From the NCBI RefSeq assembly GCF_000968195.1, contig NZ_FO704550.1:1612001-1676000 (forward strand): DNA of 64,000 bases, written 5' to 3'. The position numbers and the translations under genes are program-made. This DNA comes from Xenorhabdus doucetiae (GTDB taxonomy: Bacteria > Pseudomonadota > Gammaproteobacteria > Enterobacterales > Enterobacteriaceae). The notes below the pieces were generated by a model. It saw only the letters and a list, made by a program, of their open reading frames with translations, ran no database searches and was not told the DNA's origin. This document shows, one piece after another, positions 46,285-54,949 of the stretch; positions within the stretch are counted from its first letter, which is position 1; every line of letters starts with the position of its first letter.

Positions 46285-47898
46285 TCAGTTATCTTGTGTT
46301 AGTAAATCTAAACTTACATCTCCATACATTAATAGGTCAAAAGCTAAAAATAGTTTTCTTAAGTCTGATTTTAAATTTTCATTTTTAAATAATGCAAAGG
46401 CTTCTTCTTGGATATATTTTTTCAATTCAACTTTATTTATTGATTTTATATTCTTTATTATAATTAATAGTTCTTTGTTTTTTAGTAAGTTCTCGGATTT
46501 GATAGCTTCAATTGAGTTGAAGTTAGTCTTTGAATATTTTTTATCTAAATGGACGGATTTGATTAGTTTGTCTATTTTTCCATGTTCTTTTATTCTTTTT
46601 GCTATTTTTTCAATTTCTCTTTTTGAAATATTTATATTTTTTAATTCACAGGATTTTATTAATTTAGAGAAAGGGGTTCTCGCATGAGGAGGGTAGTCTA
46701 TAAGAAATTCAATAGCTGATTTGTTAGGTATTTCATTTTTTTCAAAAATATAATCTTCTAAATATTCAACTTCTTTAACTCTAATGTAAACAAGTTGTTT
46801 ATCACCTAATGCAACTACTAAATTTTTACCAGAATTAGCATGTCTTTCTAATTCATCCAAATCAGAAGGAGTGACCAATAGACTACCTAAATTACCTTTT
46901 TCCCCTTCATTTAGAATAAGTTGTTTTATTACTCTTTGATATCTAAGGATATCATATGGTGGCAATCCTTCATTTATGTTACTTATTTCATCATATATTT
47001 TTTTATAATTATCAGTTTCTATAGATGTATATGTTATTTGTGATTTATCATCTGTCCTATGTGTTTTTATAATATCCATTTCATCTTTTTTAAATTCAAT
47101 AAAAACAATTCTTTCAGCAGATTTTCTTTTATCTTCTTTTGGAAGTTGAGAAGAAAAATCAGTCAGTAATTTTTTTATATTTCTATCTGTTAATGAATAC
47201 CCAATAAATATTATAGAGCTTTTTATCATGCTCGATAATATTTTTGCACTAATTAGTATAGATTTATTATCATATGTTTCATAGTCATGACCATTAATTA
47301 CTATTGAATTAGGATGTTCTATATCTCCGTGGATCTTATATAATTCACTCCACCCAATGGTATCATCAAAAAATCCTTCATTGCCTATATACATTTTAGG
47401 CTCAACATTTTGTTCTAATAAAAGTGTTTCAATAAATGAATCGTAATTTGTTGTAATAAGCATTTTTGCATTTTTTAAAAATTTCTTAAATGATTCAAAT
47501 TCATCTTTTTTAAGATTTTTGTTTAAATCATTTTGTTTAAATCTCTGGCATAAAGAATATTTAAATGGTGATATATCTTCATCAAAAACTCTTTTTGAAG
47601 TTAATCCTTCCAATGATATTTTCCCTGAGTTAAATAATTCATTGAATTTTTTTTCAATGAAAGTAGCCGCTTCGGAATATACTTTGTGATTTAAGTCAGA
47701 GTCATTGTTATCCTCTTTATATTTATTCTTTATTTCTGATAAATAGTTATAAAATCCCTGGTCATTATTATTAATTTTATTCCAATATTCTTCCAGCAAG
47801 TCAGGCCATGTTGGAGAATTTTCCAAGTATCTTTTAGACATTCCTGACCCAATAAATACTATTGGGTAATTTTTGAAGTTAAAAATAGAGTCTGACAT
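46285..47898 (-). CDS. SIR2-domain protein, probable anti-phage NADase
   Basis: 537 residues. The SIR2 fold fills the first ~270 residues: FIGSGMS (15-21), LITTNYDSFIETLL with N151, YKIHGDIEHPNSIVI with H190, and SSIIFIGYSLTDRNIKKLL. The C-terminal ~260 residues are a helical region with DUF-like character, no recognised motif. Stand-alone SIR2 proteins of this kind (for example DSR-type) deplete NAD on infection. Very AT-rich and opposite in strand to the phage genes, as usual for defence cargo of satellites. Terminates without an obvious hairpin. Confidence 0.78.
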   Translation of the reverse strand: MSDSIFNFKNYPIVFIGSGMSKRYLENSPTWPDLLEEYWNKINNNDQGFYNYLSEIKNKYKEDNNDSDLNHKVYSEAATFIEKKFNELFNSGKISLEGLTSKRVFDEDISPFKYSLCQRFKQNDLNKNLKKDEFESFKKFLKNAKMLITTNYDSFIETLLLEQNVEPKMYIGNEGFFDDTIGWSELYKIHGDIEHPNSIVINGHDYETYDNKSILISAKILSSMIKSSIIFIGYSLTDRNIKKLLTDFSSQLPKEDKRKSAERIVFIEFKKDEMDIIKTHRTDDKSQITYTSIETDNYKKIYDEISNINEGLPPYDILRYQRVIKQLILNEGEKGNLGSLLVTPSDLDELERHANSGKNLVVALGDKQLVYIRVKEVEYLEDYIFEKNEIPNKSAIEFLIDYPPHARTPFSKLIKSCELKNINISKREIEKIAKRIKEHGKIDKLIKSVHLDKKYSKTNFNSIEAIKSENLLKNKELLIIIKNIKSINKVELKKYIQEEAFALFKNENLKSDLRKLFLAFDLLMYGDVSLDLLTQDN

Positions 47899-48371
47899 TT
47901 GAAACCCTTTTCATAAAAATTAGCCGATCACTGGTATACTGTATATAATAAAGCATACTAAATAACTTTTTCTAGTGTTTTGATCGGAGCTTACTTAATT
48001 TGTGAGGTATGTAGATGTTCAAATATGATAACCAATTTTATTATTTCAGTAAAATATAGTTTACTTTTTCATGGTATCCATCATAAATTGTAACAATGAA
48101 CACTATGATGATACTGTCACGACAAACTAAGAGAAAATTTTTACTGGTGTGGGGGGCAACTCACAGAAAGGTGAATTTAGGTAACAAATAATACGGGGTA
48201 CAATTGGGGGTATGTTAACTTTTTAATTAAAATAATTAGTTAAATATTAAATGGTTATGTATTTAATATCGCTCCCTCCTCCAACAATAATCTTAAGTAT
48301 CCTAATATCTCCTAGCATCTACTGAAAGCGACATGAAATTGTGTATAGTTTTTCCTATACACACGGGGGAA
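47899..48371. other. AT-rich spacer with possible attachment-site remnant
   Basis: No gene. CTCCCTCCTCC at about 48270-48283 resembles the CTCTCCTCCTCC end of tRNA-Ser, and CTAGCATCTACTG at 48312 resembles CTAGCATCTATTG at 38066. It may mark the junction between the first and second elements. Confidence 0.4.
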
Positions 48372-48923
48372 ATGATGAAGCTAACAGACATGGCAATTAA
48401 GCGAGCCAAGCCAGAAGCGAAGTTTTATACGCTGTCTGATGGAAATGGGCTTTGGTTATTGGTGGAGCCGGACGGATCTAGAGGCTGGCGATTCCGTTAC
48501 CGTTTTGAGGGTAAACAAAAGATGATCTCTTTGGGTACTTACCCAGAGGTGTCTTTGGCTGAGGCGAGAAGACGAACTGCTGAATATCGTTCAATGGTTG
48601 CCGATGGCATTAACCCTTCTGAGGATAGAAAAAGGCAGAAACGAGAAAGTATTATTATGTCAGAGAATACTTTCGAGAAAATTACTCGTGAATAGTATGA
48701 AAAGCGCAAAGACAGATGGTCAGTAGGATACCGGGATGACATGATGAGTGCTTTTGAGAATGATGTCTTTCCTTATATTGGCAATAGACCAATAGCGGAT
48801 ATAAAACCCTTAGAATTACTTGATGTTCTTTCGGGAATGGAAAAGCGTGGAGCGAAAAAATTAAAAAAAAGTTCGCCAGCACTGTGGGGAGGTTTGGAAA
48901 TACGCAATTATAACGTGTACTAG
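48372..48923 (+). pseudogene. Second tyrosine integrase, broken
   Basis: P4-like integrase N-terminal 108 codons (KLTDMAIKRAKPEAKFYTLS, RGWRFRYRFEGKQKMISLGT, YPEVSLAEARRRTAEYRSMV). An amber codon at 48693-48695 replaces the Trp of FEKITREW; the frame then continues unchanged as YEKRKDRWSVGYRDDMMSAF and DVFPYIGNRPIADIKPLELL. A frameshift in an A8 run near 48865 and truncation by an insertion remnant complete the loss. The catalytic domain is missing. Confidence 0.88.
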
Positions 48924-48939
48924 CTCAGACCTGACCTGA

Positions 48940-49185
48940 CAGTTACAGGTTATTTATACAGGTGTCTGTCAGGTTAAATCTGGTTCAGATTTTTTTCTGT
49001 CCAGATGCGTTTTCCATCCAGTAACGTTTCCATTGGCGTTCGCCCACAGCACATTTTGCAGCCTGTCCATGTCACCGTAAAGTTTCTTGCGGAACGTCAC
49101 CTGATAAAACGCTTGTAAAATCGTTTTATGGAAGCGTTCACAGATACCATTTGTTTGCGGGGGCATCGACATAGATTCCTGTTTC
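48940..49185 (-). pseudogene. IS481-family transposase remnant
   Basis: C-terminal DDE part: PPQTNGICERFHKTILQAFY, QVTFRKKLYGDMDRLQ. The rest (CCGRTPMETLLDGKR, EKNLNQI, ending 48974) lies in another frame after loss of about 20 codons. TGTCAGGT-type repeats at 48940-48975 probably derive from the IS end. Confidence 0.8.
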
Positions 49186-49213
49186 CCCGCAACAACAATT
49201 GATGATTGATCAG

Positions 49214-49483
49214 TCAGGATTTGTTGTACGCCCAGTATGATCGCACGTAAGCCCGAACCGCAAGCTGATTGACTAAATATGCGGTAGTCTTTTCTGGAAG
49301 ACCAACTTTGTCTACTTCATGTTCACTAATTTGAGCCTGCTTAATCGCAGCTTTAATAGCGGCAGCACCCAATGAATGAGCCGGTACTTTTGAAAGACTT
49401 CCGTTGAAGCTTCCAATTGGAGTACGTGCTGCACCTACCACCACTACAGATTTTGGTGACGTAAATTTGACAGAATGAGACAT
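49214..49483 (-). pseudogene. Thiolase (acetyl-CoA acetyltransferase) fragment
   Basis: 89 codons starting as a thiolase (VVVVGAARTPIGSFNGSLSK, VPAHSLGAAAIKAAIKQAQI). It then jumps from EHEVDKV to GLPEKTTAYLVNQ, skipping about 20 residues, and degenerates before the catalytic Cys. Non-functional remnant 38 bases from the aldo-keto reductase gene on the same strand. Confidence 0.75.
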
Positions 49484-49521
49484 CTGATTGATTTACATAT
49501 ATATTGAAAGGGTAATTATCC

Positions 49522-50511
49522 TTAACCATTTAGAAGGCTTTGAGTCGCATCTGGATAGCGATTGCCAATAGCCATATTTTGTGAAAATGCACTGGAGAGT
49601 TCATCAAACACGCCTTGTGGAAGATTTATGTCTACCGCTTTCACATTTTCCTCAAGATATTTCCTACGCTTGGTGCCCGGAATAGGGACAATGTTCTCGC
49701 CTCGGGAAAGAACCCAAGCAAGTGCAAGTTGTGCCGGTGTGCATCCAACTTGGTGAGAGAGTGTTTTGACAATGTTGACCAGTGCAAGGTTTTTGTTGAA
49801 GTTATCTCCCTGGAAACGAGGGCTGGTATGACGATAATCATCTTCAGAAAGCTGATTGATATTTGTTAATGAACCGGTAAGGAAGCCACGGCCAAGTGGG
49901 CTGTAGGAGACTAGACTCACATTTAGTTCATTGCATGCCGCAATAATTTCATCTTCAGGATTACGAGTCCAGAGAGAATATTCGCTTTGAACTGCGGTAA
50001 CGGGATAAATTTTGTGTGCGCGGTGCAGGGTTGATGCTGACACCTCAGACAAACCAATACACCCAATTTTACCCTCTTTGACAAGCTCGGCCATAGCGCT
50101 GACTGTTTCTTCAATAGGCGTCTGCGGATCCACTCGGTGCAAATAATACAGATCGATATAATCAGTATTCAGCCTGCGAAGGCTTCCTTCAACCGATTGT
50201 TTTACATAATTTTTTGAACCATTAACGCCTCGACCTGTTACATTGTTTGGCTCGCGAATAATGCCAAATTTAGTTGCCAGAACAATTTTGTCACGGACTT
50301 TATTGATGGCCTTACCGATTAGTTCTTCATTAATATAAGGTCCATACATATCAGCTGTATCTAAGAAGTTAATACCCAGATCAATAGCATGGTGAATCGT
50401 TGAAATTGATTCCTTATCATTTGTAGCACCATAAAATTCACTCATACCCATGCACCCAAGTCCAATAGATGAAACTTTAGGGCCTTTATTACCTAAGATG
50501 CGAGTTTTCAT
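49522..50511 (-). CDS. Aldo-keto reductase
   Basis: 329-residue NADPH-dependent oxidoreductase of the YakC/AKR13-like type. The catalytic tetrad is D51, Y56 (DTADMYG), K81 (LATKFG) and H125 (YYLHRVD). The cofactor loop is SYSPLGRGFLTG and the C-terminal signature is VPIPGTKRRKYLEENV. Full length and undamaged among remnants. Substrate unknown. The thiolase fragment follows. Confidence 0.9.
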   Translation of the reverse strand: MKTRILGNKGPKVSSIGLGCMGMSEFYGATNDKESISTIHHAIDLGINFLDTADMYGPYINEELIGKAINKVRDKIVLATKFGIIREPNNVTGRGVNGSKNYVKQSVEGSLRRLNTDYIDLYYLHRVDPQTPIEETVSAMAELVKEGKIGCIGLSEVSASTLHRAHKIYPVTAVQSEYSLWTRNPEDEIIAACNELNVSLVSYSPLGRGFLTGSLTNINQLSEDDYRHTSPRFQGDNFNKNLALVNIVKTLSHQVGCTPAQLALAWVLSRGENIVPIPGTKRRKYLEENVKAVDINLPQGVFDELSSAFSQNMAIGNRYPDATQSLLNG

Positions 50512-50562
50512 AAATAATTCCTTATTTCAATTATGGTTAATAAATCTTTTTTAAAAACTTAA

Positions 50563-50889
50563 TTATGGAGTGATAATATTCCAATTTCGTTCTTTTGCTA
50601 ATTTGACGAAAGGATCTGAATCATCCTTATTGTGGTCAACAATTGTTGGATGGCCTACGACCTCAAGCATTCCAATATCAGATATATGATCCCCATAGGC
50701 GTAGCACTCCTCAGGTTTAATTCCACTCTTATCTCTTATAAATGCTAATACAGCATCTTTTTTATTTTTACCGATCATAGGCTTCTTAATTCCACCGGTA
50801 AAATAATGCGTTATTTCCTTTTGCTCAGAACAAATGATGTTTGTAACGTTAAGATATTCTGATATAGGGTTTATTATATGCCTGCAACT
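50563..50889 (-). pseudogene. HAD-superfamily hydrolase, C-terminal remnant
   Basis: The frame reads INPISEYLNVTNIICS, then MIGKNKKDAVLAFIRDKSGI and YAYGDHISDIGMLEVVGHPT, the motif IV end of SerB-like (HAD IB) phosphatases. The motif I DxD part is missing and upstream sequence is unrelated. A possible internal ATG at 50778 would give only 71 residues. Confidence 0.7.
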
Positions 50890-52098
50890 ACATGGATTGA
50901 TGCAACGATAAGTGAACCGGATTGCTTATTACAGGAATCGAGTTATCTCGTGGACGTCCCCACTTATTAGCTATCCTGCTAATGGGCACGATAGTATGCT
51001 CGACGATCTGTTCTAATAATCTTGGGCCATTCGTAATCTTTCTATCCTTACTCATACAACGCATATAAATATCCTTTGAAATTTTATTAAAAAACGAGAA
51101 AGACTAATTCTTTTGGATATTATTTATAAATATTCTCATCATGAAAATAATAAATTCATGTGATACCAAAAAAGTATCATCATATTATCTGGCACTGTGA
51201 GTAATCTTATTATTCAATCATTATAGTGTAACATTAAGATAAGGGGGTTAGTTTTTGAACACGTTACGATTTTGACCATCATGGACATAAACCGATTTGA
51301 AAAATCCGCATACAACGGATAATTTGACGGAAAAAACGGTGACTTGTTTTTTTATGATGCGTTCAATGCCAAAAAAAGAGAGTTCATTTTAAGGTAAGAT
51401 TTTTCTTCAGCGGAGCTGAGCAATCACACAGCCATAGTTGTTGGAAAGACAAATAATGGTCTTATCCTTTAAATCAGGCTGAAATGCAGTTTCGGATGAA
51501 ACAGTGGTACAAGTGCTCAACGAAACGGAGCGCCCGGTTCAGATCAGTCCTATATGTGGGTGCATCGCAGCGGGCGCAGTGTAGCCGACTTTTTAGGAGA
51601 TTATACTAGTTATCTGCTAACGGATGGTTACGTTGCTTACTATAACCCGAATTCCGTTTAAGTCGTCACTGGGAAATCTTCTTCTGAGTAGAAAATTTTC
51701 AGTGACGGTTTCTTTTCTTTAACGCAGTAAGCAATCAATCCACATAAAACAGTTAACAGAAATCCTTTTATACTTCAGTGGTGAGAATGCTCTATTTGAG
51801 AAATGAGTTTCAATTGACCATTAATGGTTTCGAGAATAAAACGCTTTAATAACATTATCCTATCCCACTCTGCCGGTACCTGTATTTCATGTTACTAATG
51901 TGATCCAACAATCAGCCAAGATTAGCAAGAGTCCAAAAATTTAGCCATCCTTCTGGAGGCCAGATATATACGTATTTTTCTATGGAAAAAATTTCCATTC
52001 ATAAAAATATCATATTTGTGAGTTATAGCTATTTCTATTAAATAAGTTTATGCTTCTCCTTAGTGGTGTACATTTTTGTAAACACGCAAAGGATAGTT
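50890..52098. other. Gene-poor stretch with degenerate mobile DNA
   Basis: Apart from the IS66 remnant at 51501-51661, I see no intact gene. A minus-strand frame at about 50895-51055 (starting MSKDRKITNGPRLLEQIVEH) is unrecognised and probably a fragment. 51662-52098 is AT-rich and includes the upstream region of the LysR gene. Confidence 0.5.
51501..51661 (+). pseudogene. IS66-family TnpC remnant
   Basis: Two frames encode TnpC pieces: VQVLNETERPVQ, then after a frameshift DQSYMWVHRSGRSVADFLGD and YTSYLLTDGYVAYYN, the region around the second catalytic Asp of IS66 transposases. Confidence 0.75.
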
Positions 52099-53016
52099 AT
52101 GAGAGGAATGCCAACTTTTCGCCAAATGGAATACTTTCTAATGGCAGCAAACTGCGGTAGTTTTCGCGTTGCAGCTGAACGATTACATATGACCCAACCC
52201 CCTCTGAGTCGCCAGATTAAAGAACTCGAAAATATCCTTGGGGGACCACTGTTCACACGATCAAAAGCAGGAGTGCAACTGACCAAGCGAGGCATAGCGT
52301 TTTATAAAGAAGTCCCTCTACTTAGAGATCAATTTCTCGAAATACAGAAGAAAATGGATGCTTTCTCACTAGGAGAGAAGAGCAATTGGCATATAGGCTT
52401 CACTTCTGTACTCTCTCCAAATATCTTCAACCAGATTAGAAAATTTTTAACTGATAAACTGGGTAGCGACGCTGTCTCATTTACTTATGGTTATTCAAAA
52501 AAATTAAGCGATTTGGTATCTAAAAAGAAACTTGATTTGGCAATAATAGGAACACCATCCCCAATACCTGAATTCGATTATAAGTTACTGCATTTAGCTA
52601 CAGAGAGAATGTATGTAGCGATATCTAAGAGCCATATTTTATCATCAAAAGAAGAAATAAGCCTGATTGACCTTAAAAATGAACATCTATTTTGGTTCCA
52701 GAGAAATGAAAACAAAGAATACTACGACAAGTGTGAATATTATTTTCTTTCAAGAGGTTTTAATATGAAAAGAAAGCAAGATCCCGGTGACAACCACATT
52801 TTATTGTCTTTAATATCAGCTGGTGAAGGATTTTCAATTGTTCCTCATTCAATTACGCTTAATGAAAGGTCTAATTTGGCTTACATACCCCTCATTGAAA
52901 AAGAGTCGGAAGAGTTAAATATTAAAATCCAGATGATCTATCGTTCAGACATCGATTTTACTCATGAAAATCTTATAAATGACATTCATCGAGCTCATGC
53001 CAGTATAAATAACTAA
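52099..53016 (+). CDS. LysR-family transcriptional regulator
   Basis: 305 residues. N-terminal winged helix: FRQMEYFLMAANCGSFRVAA, ERLHMTQPPLSRQIKELENI, LGGPLFTRSKAGVQLTKRG. The C-terminal part is a substrate-binding domain. ATG 52099 has AGGA six bases upstream. It stands 41 bases before a serine hydrolase gene in the same direction, so it may regulate or be co-transcribed with it. Inducer unknown. Confidence 0.88.
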   Translation: MRGMPTFRQMEYFLMAANCGSFRVAAERLHMTQPPLSRQIKELENILGGPLFTRSKAGVQLTKRGIAFYKEVPLLRDQFLEIQKKMDAFSLGEKSNWHIGFTSVLSPNIFNQIRKFLTDKLGSDAVSFTYGYSKKLSDLVSKKKLDLAIIGTPSPIPEFDYKLLHLATERMYVAISKSHILSSKEEISLIDLKNEHLFWFQRNENKEYYDKCEYYFLSRGFNMKRKQDPGDNHILLSLISAGEGFSIVPHSITLNERSNLAYIPLIEKESEELNIKIQMIYRSDIDFTHENLINDIHRAHASINN

Positions 53017-53057
53017 ACTCATATTTAACAATCGCCATCTTAATTACGGACATTAAA

Positions 53058-54227
53058 ATGAAATACTTATCTCCCTCACTTTCAGTTATAGATTTAACGA
53101 ATAAATTAGACTCTATTTTTTTAGAGTCGATTACAAGAAAAAAGTTGGCAGGTGCTGTAGCAACGGTTTCGTATAAAGGCAATATTATCTATCGTAAAGC
53201 GCATGGCTTATCTTGTCTTAAAAGCCATGCGCCGATGAAGACAGAAACAAAATTTCGCTTATCTTCAATAAGCAAACCAATCGTAACTGCTGCACTGCTC
53301 CGGTTAGTTGTAGCAGATGAAGTTAAGCTGGAAGATCCGGTAACTAATTGGCTTCCATATTTCACGCCTAAGGATAGAAATGGAAATCAGCCTGAAATAA
53401 ATTTACACCAGTTAATTACCCATTCATCTGGGCTTAGCTATTCTTTTCAAGAACCCAGTAATTCCCAATATAGTAATCTGAAAATTTCCGATGGTCTTGA
53501 CTGTTCAGGACTGTCATTGGAGGATAATCTAAAACTTCTCAGCAAAGCCGATTTGAAGTTTCTCCCTGGTAAAGACTGGAACTATTCCTTAGGCTTAGAT
53601 GTTGTTGGTGCAGTAATAGAGAAAGTCACAAATAAAAATCTCGAAGATGCCATTAACGAATTAGTTTCTTTACCTCTAAATATTAATGAGTTAGGTTTTG
53701 TTTGCCCATCTGATGTGGAACTCGCAATTCCTTACTTTAACGACCGTTCAGAGTTAAGCCAGATCAATGACAGTATGTGCATTCCATCCCCAGACAACAC
53801 TGGTGGTTTTATTAAATTTTCACCATCCCGTGCTTATAATAAAAAAGAATATTTATCGGGTGGTGCAGGGATGTATGGTGATATTGATGCTATTACTGTC
53901 ATTTTAGAATCATTAAGGAATAGTAATTCATTTATCAAAAAAGAAATCAGAGACAGTATTTTCCAACCCCATATAAGTTCACGATCGATGTCATTAGGAC
54001 CCGGATGGGGATTCGGTTATGGTGGAGCATTATTAGTTGATCCAGATATTGCTAATACTCCTCAGAAAAAAGGAACTTTGTCGTGGGGAGGAGTATATGG
54101 ACACTCATGGTTTATTGACCCAATTACCGAACTTACTGTAGTTCTTCTGACTAATACCGCCTATGAAGGAATGATGGGGGATTTAACCATTAACTTAAGA
54201 GATGAGATTTATCGTCATATCTGTTGA
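53058..54227 (+). CDS. Serine hydrolase of the class C beta-lactamase/EstB family
   Basis: 389 residues, no signal peptide, so cytoplasmic. SxxK motif S70-I-S-K73 within RLSSISKPIVTAALL, Tyr in WNYSLGLDVVG (YxN position, Asn replaced by Leu) and HSW in YGHSWFIDP at the KTG position. This pattern is typical of EstB-like esterases and other non-lactamase relatives rather than AmpC. Paired with the LysR gene. Confidence 0.85.
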   Translation: MKYLSPSLSVIDLTNKLDSIFLESITRKKLAGAVATVSYKGNIIYRKAHGLSCLKSHAPMKTETKFRLSSISKPIVTAALLRLVVADEVKLEDPVTNWLPYFTPKDRNGNQPEINLHQLITHSSGLSYSFQEPSNSQYSNLKISDGLDCSGLSLEDNLKLLSKADLKFLPGKDWNYSLGLDVVGAVIEKVTNKNLEDAINELVSLPLNINELGFVCPSDVELAIPYFNDRSELSQINDSMCIPSPDNTGGFIKFSPSRAYNKKEYLSGGAGMYGDIDAITVILESLRNSNSFIKKEIRDSIFQPHISSRSMSLGPGWGFGYGGALLVDPDIANTPQKKGTLSWGGVYGHSWFIDPITELTVVLLTNTAYEGMMGDLTINLRDEIYRHIC

Positions 54228-54493
54228 GGCTTACATTCGTCTGAAATGTGTTGTGCTCAAGAAAAATCGGATACTTTCTTGAAGGAGCTTTCATATTCCA
54301 CTAAATAGCTTTTCAAAATGGTAGGAGTATCAAAGAAACTCGATCCTAAATTTGCGAAATTTTTGTTCCTAAAACACAAAATCATAGAAAAAAGGATCGA
54401 GTCCTGCTTATCATACCATCCGGCTTTCTGGCGCTGGGTTTTCACACTAACCTTAATTTTTTATTATTTTTCAGCATGTTAATGGATGTTTTC

Positions 54494-54560
54494 CTAACTT
54501 TGTTCCAGCACCAGTCGCGCTGCTTCCAGTTTACATTCTGAACTAAAACGTTTTTTGCAT
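54494..54560 (-). pseudogene. IS3-family OrfA N-terminal fragment
   Basis: Reads KRFSSECKLEAARLVLEQS, the start of IS3-type OrfA, with one base lost after the ATG and a stop after 20 codons. Confidence 0.6.
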
Positions 54561-54640
54561 AATGTCACCTGTTTATTGTTGAAGTGAGAATATCACCTCC
54601 ATGACGGTGACCAAAATCATTGAACACATCATACAAACAG

Positions 54641-54760
54641 CGCAAAGACAGGTGGTCATCGACCGATAACGGAAATCAAACCGCCGGAGCTGGTGGAAGT
54701 TCTGTCCAGAATGGAAAAATGGTGCGCAACGGAGAAATTAAAGAAAGTTCGTCAATGTAT
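54641..54760 (+). pseudogene. Third integrase remnant
   Basis: RKDRWSST then, in another frame, ITEIKPPELVEVLSRMEKW and ATEKLKKVRQC, the same region as residues ~115-165 of the integrase at 48.4 kb. No start and no catalytic domain. Confidence 0.75.
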
Positions 54761-54949
54761 TATTTCCACTTTTTTACTAATTGGATAAAATAAGAACAAT
54801 AAATTCCTAACTGATTGATTGAACTATGCCCACTCTATTTTTCATGTGAAATCCTTCTGTTAATACCTCGGTTGTCTATGTCACAATGTTCAATTAAACA
54901 CAGCTTGAGGGTATTAAGGCCATGCTGTGAGAATAAATTGGATACAACT

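Larger units (their letters stand above)
54228..54949. other. Remnant-rich gap upstream of cycA
   Basis: Contains an inverted repeat CTCGATCCT / AGGATCGAG (about 54338-54403), IS3 OrfA and integrase remnants, then the cycA upstream region. The repeat may belong to a small mobile element; a minus frame of 62 codons (54257-54445) is unrecognised. Confidence 0.5.

Noticed and set aside
48741..48923. Possible separate 60-codon gene
   Set aside because: It is the continuation of the integrase after the amber codon, then a frameshift; not an independent gene.
54257..54445. 62-codon minus-strand frame between inverted repeat arms
   Set aside because: No recognisable family and sits in remnant DNA; could be part of an unidentified element but not called as a gene.
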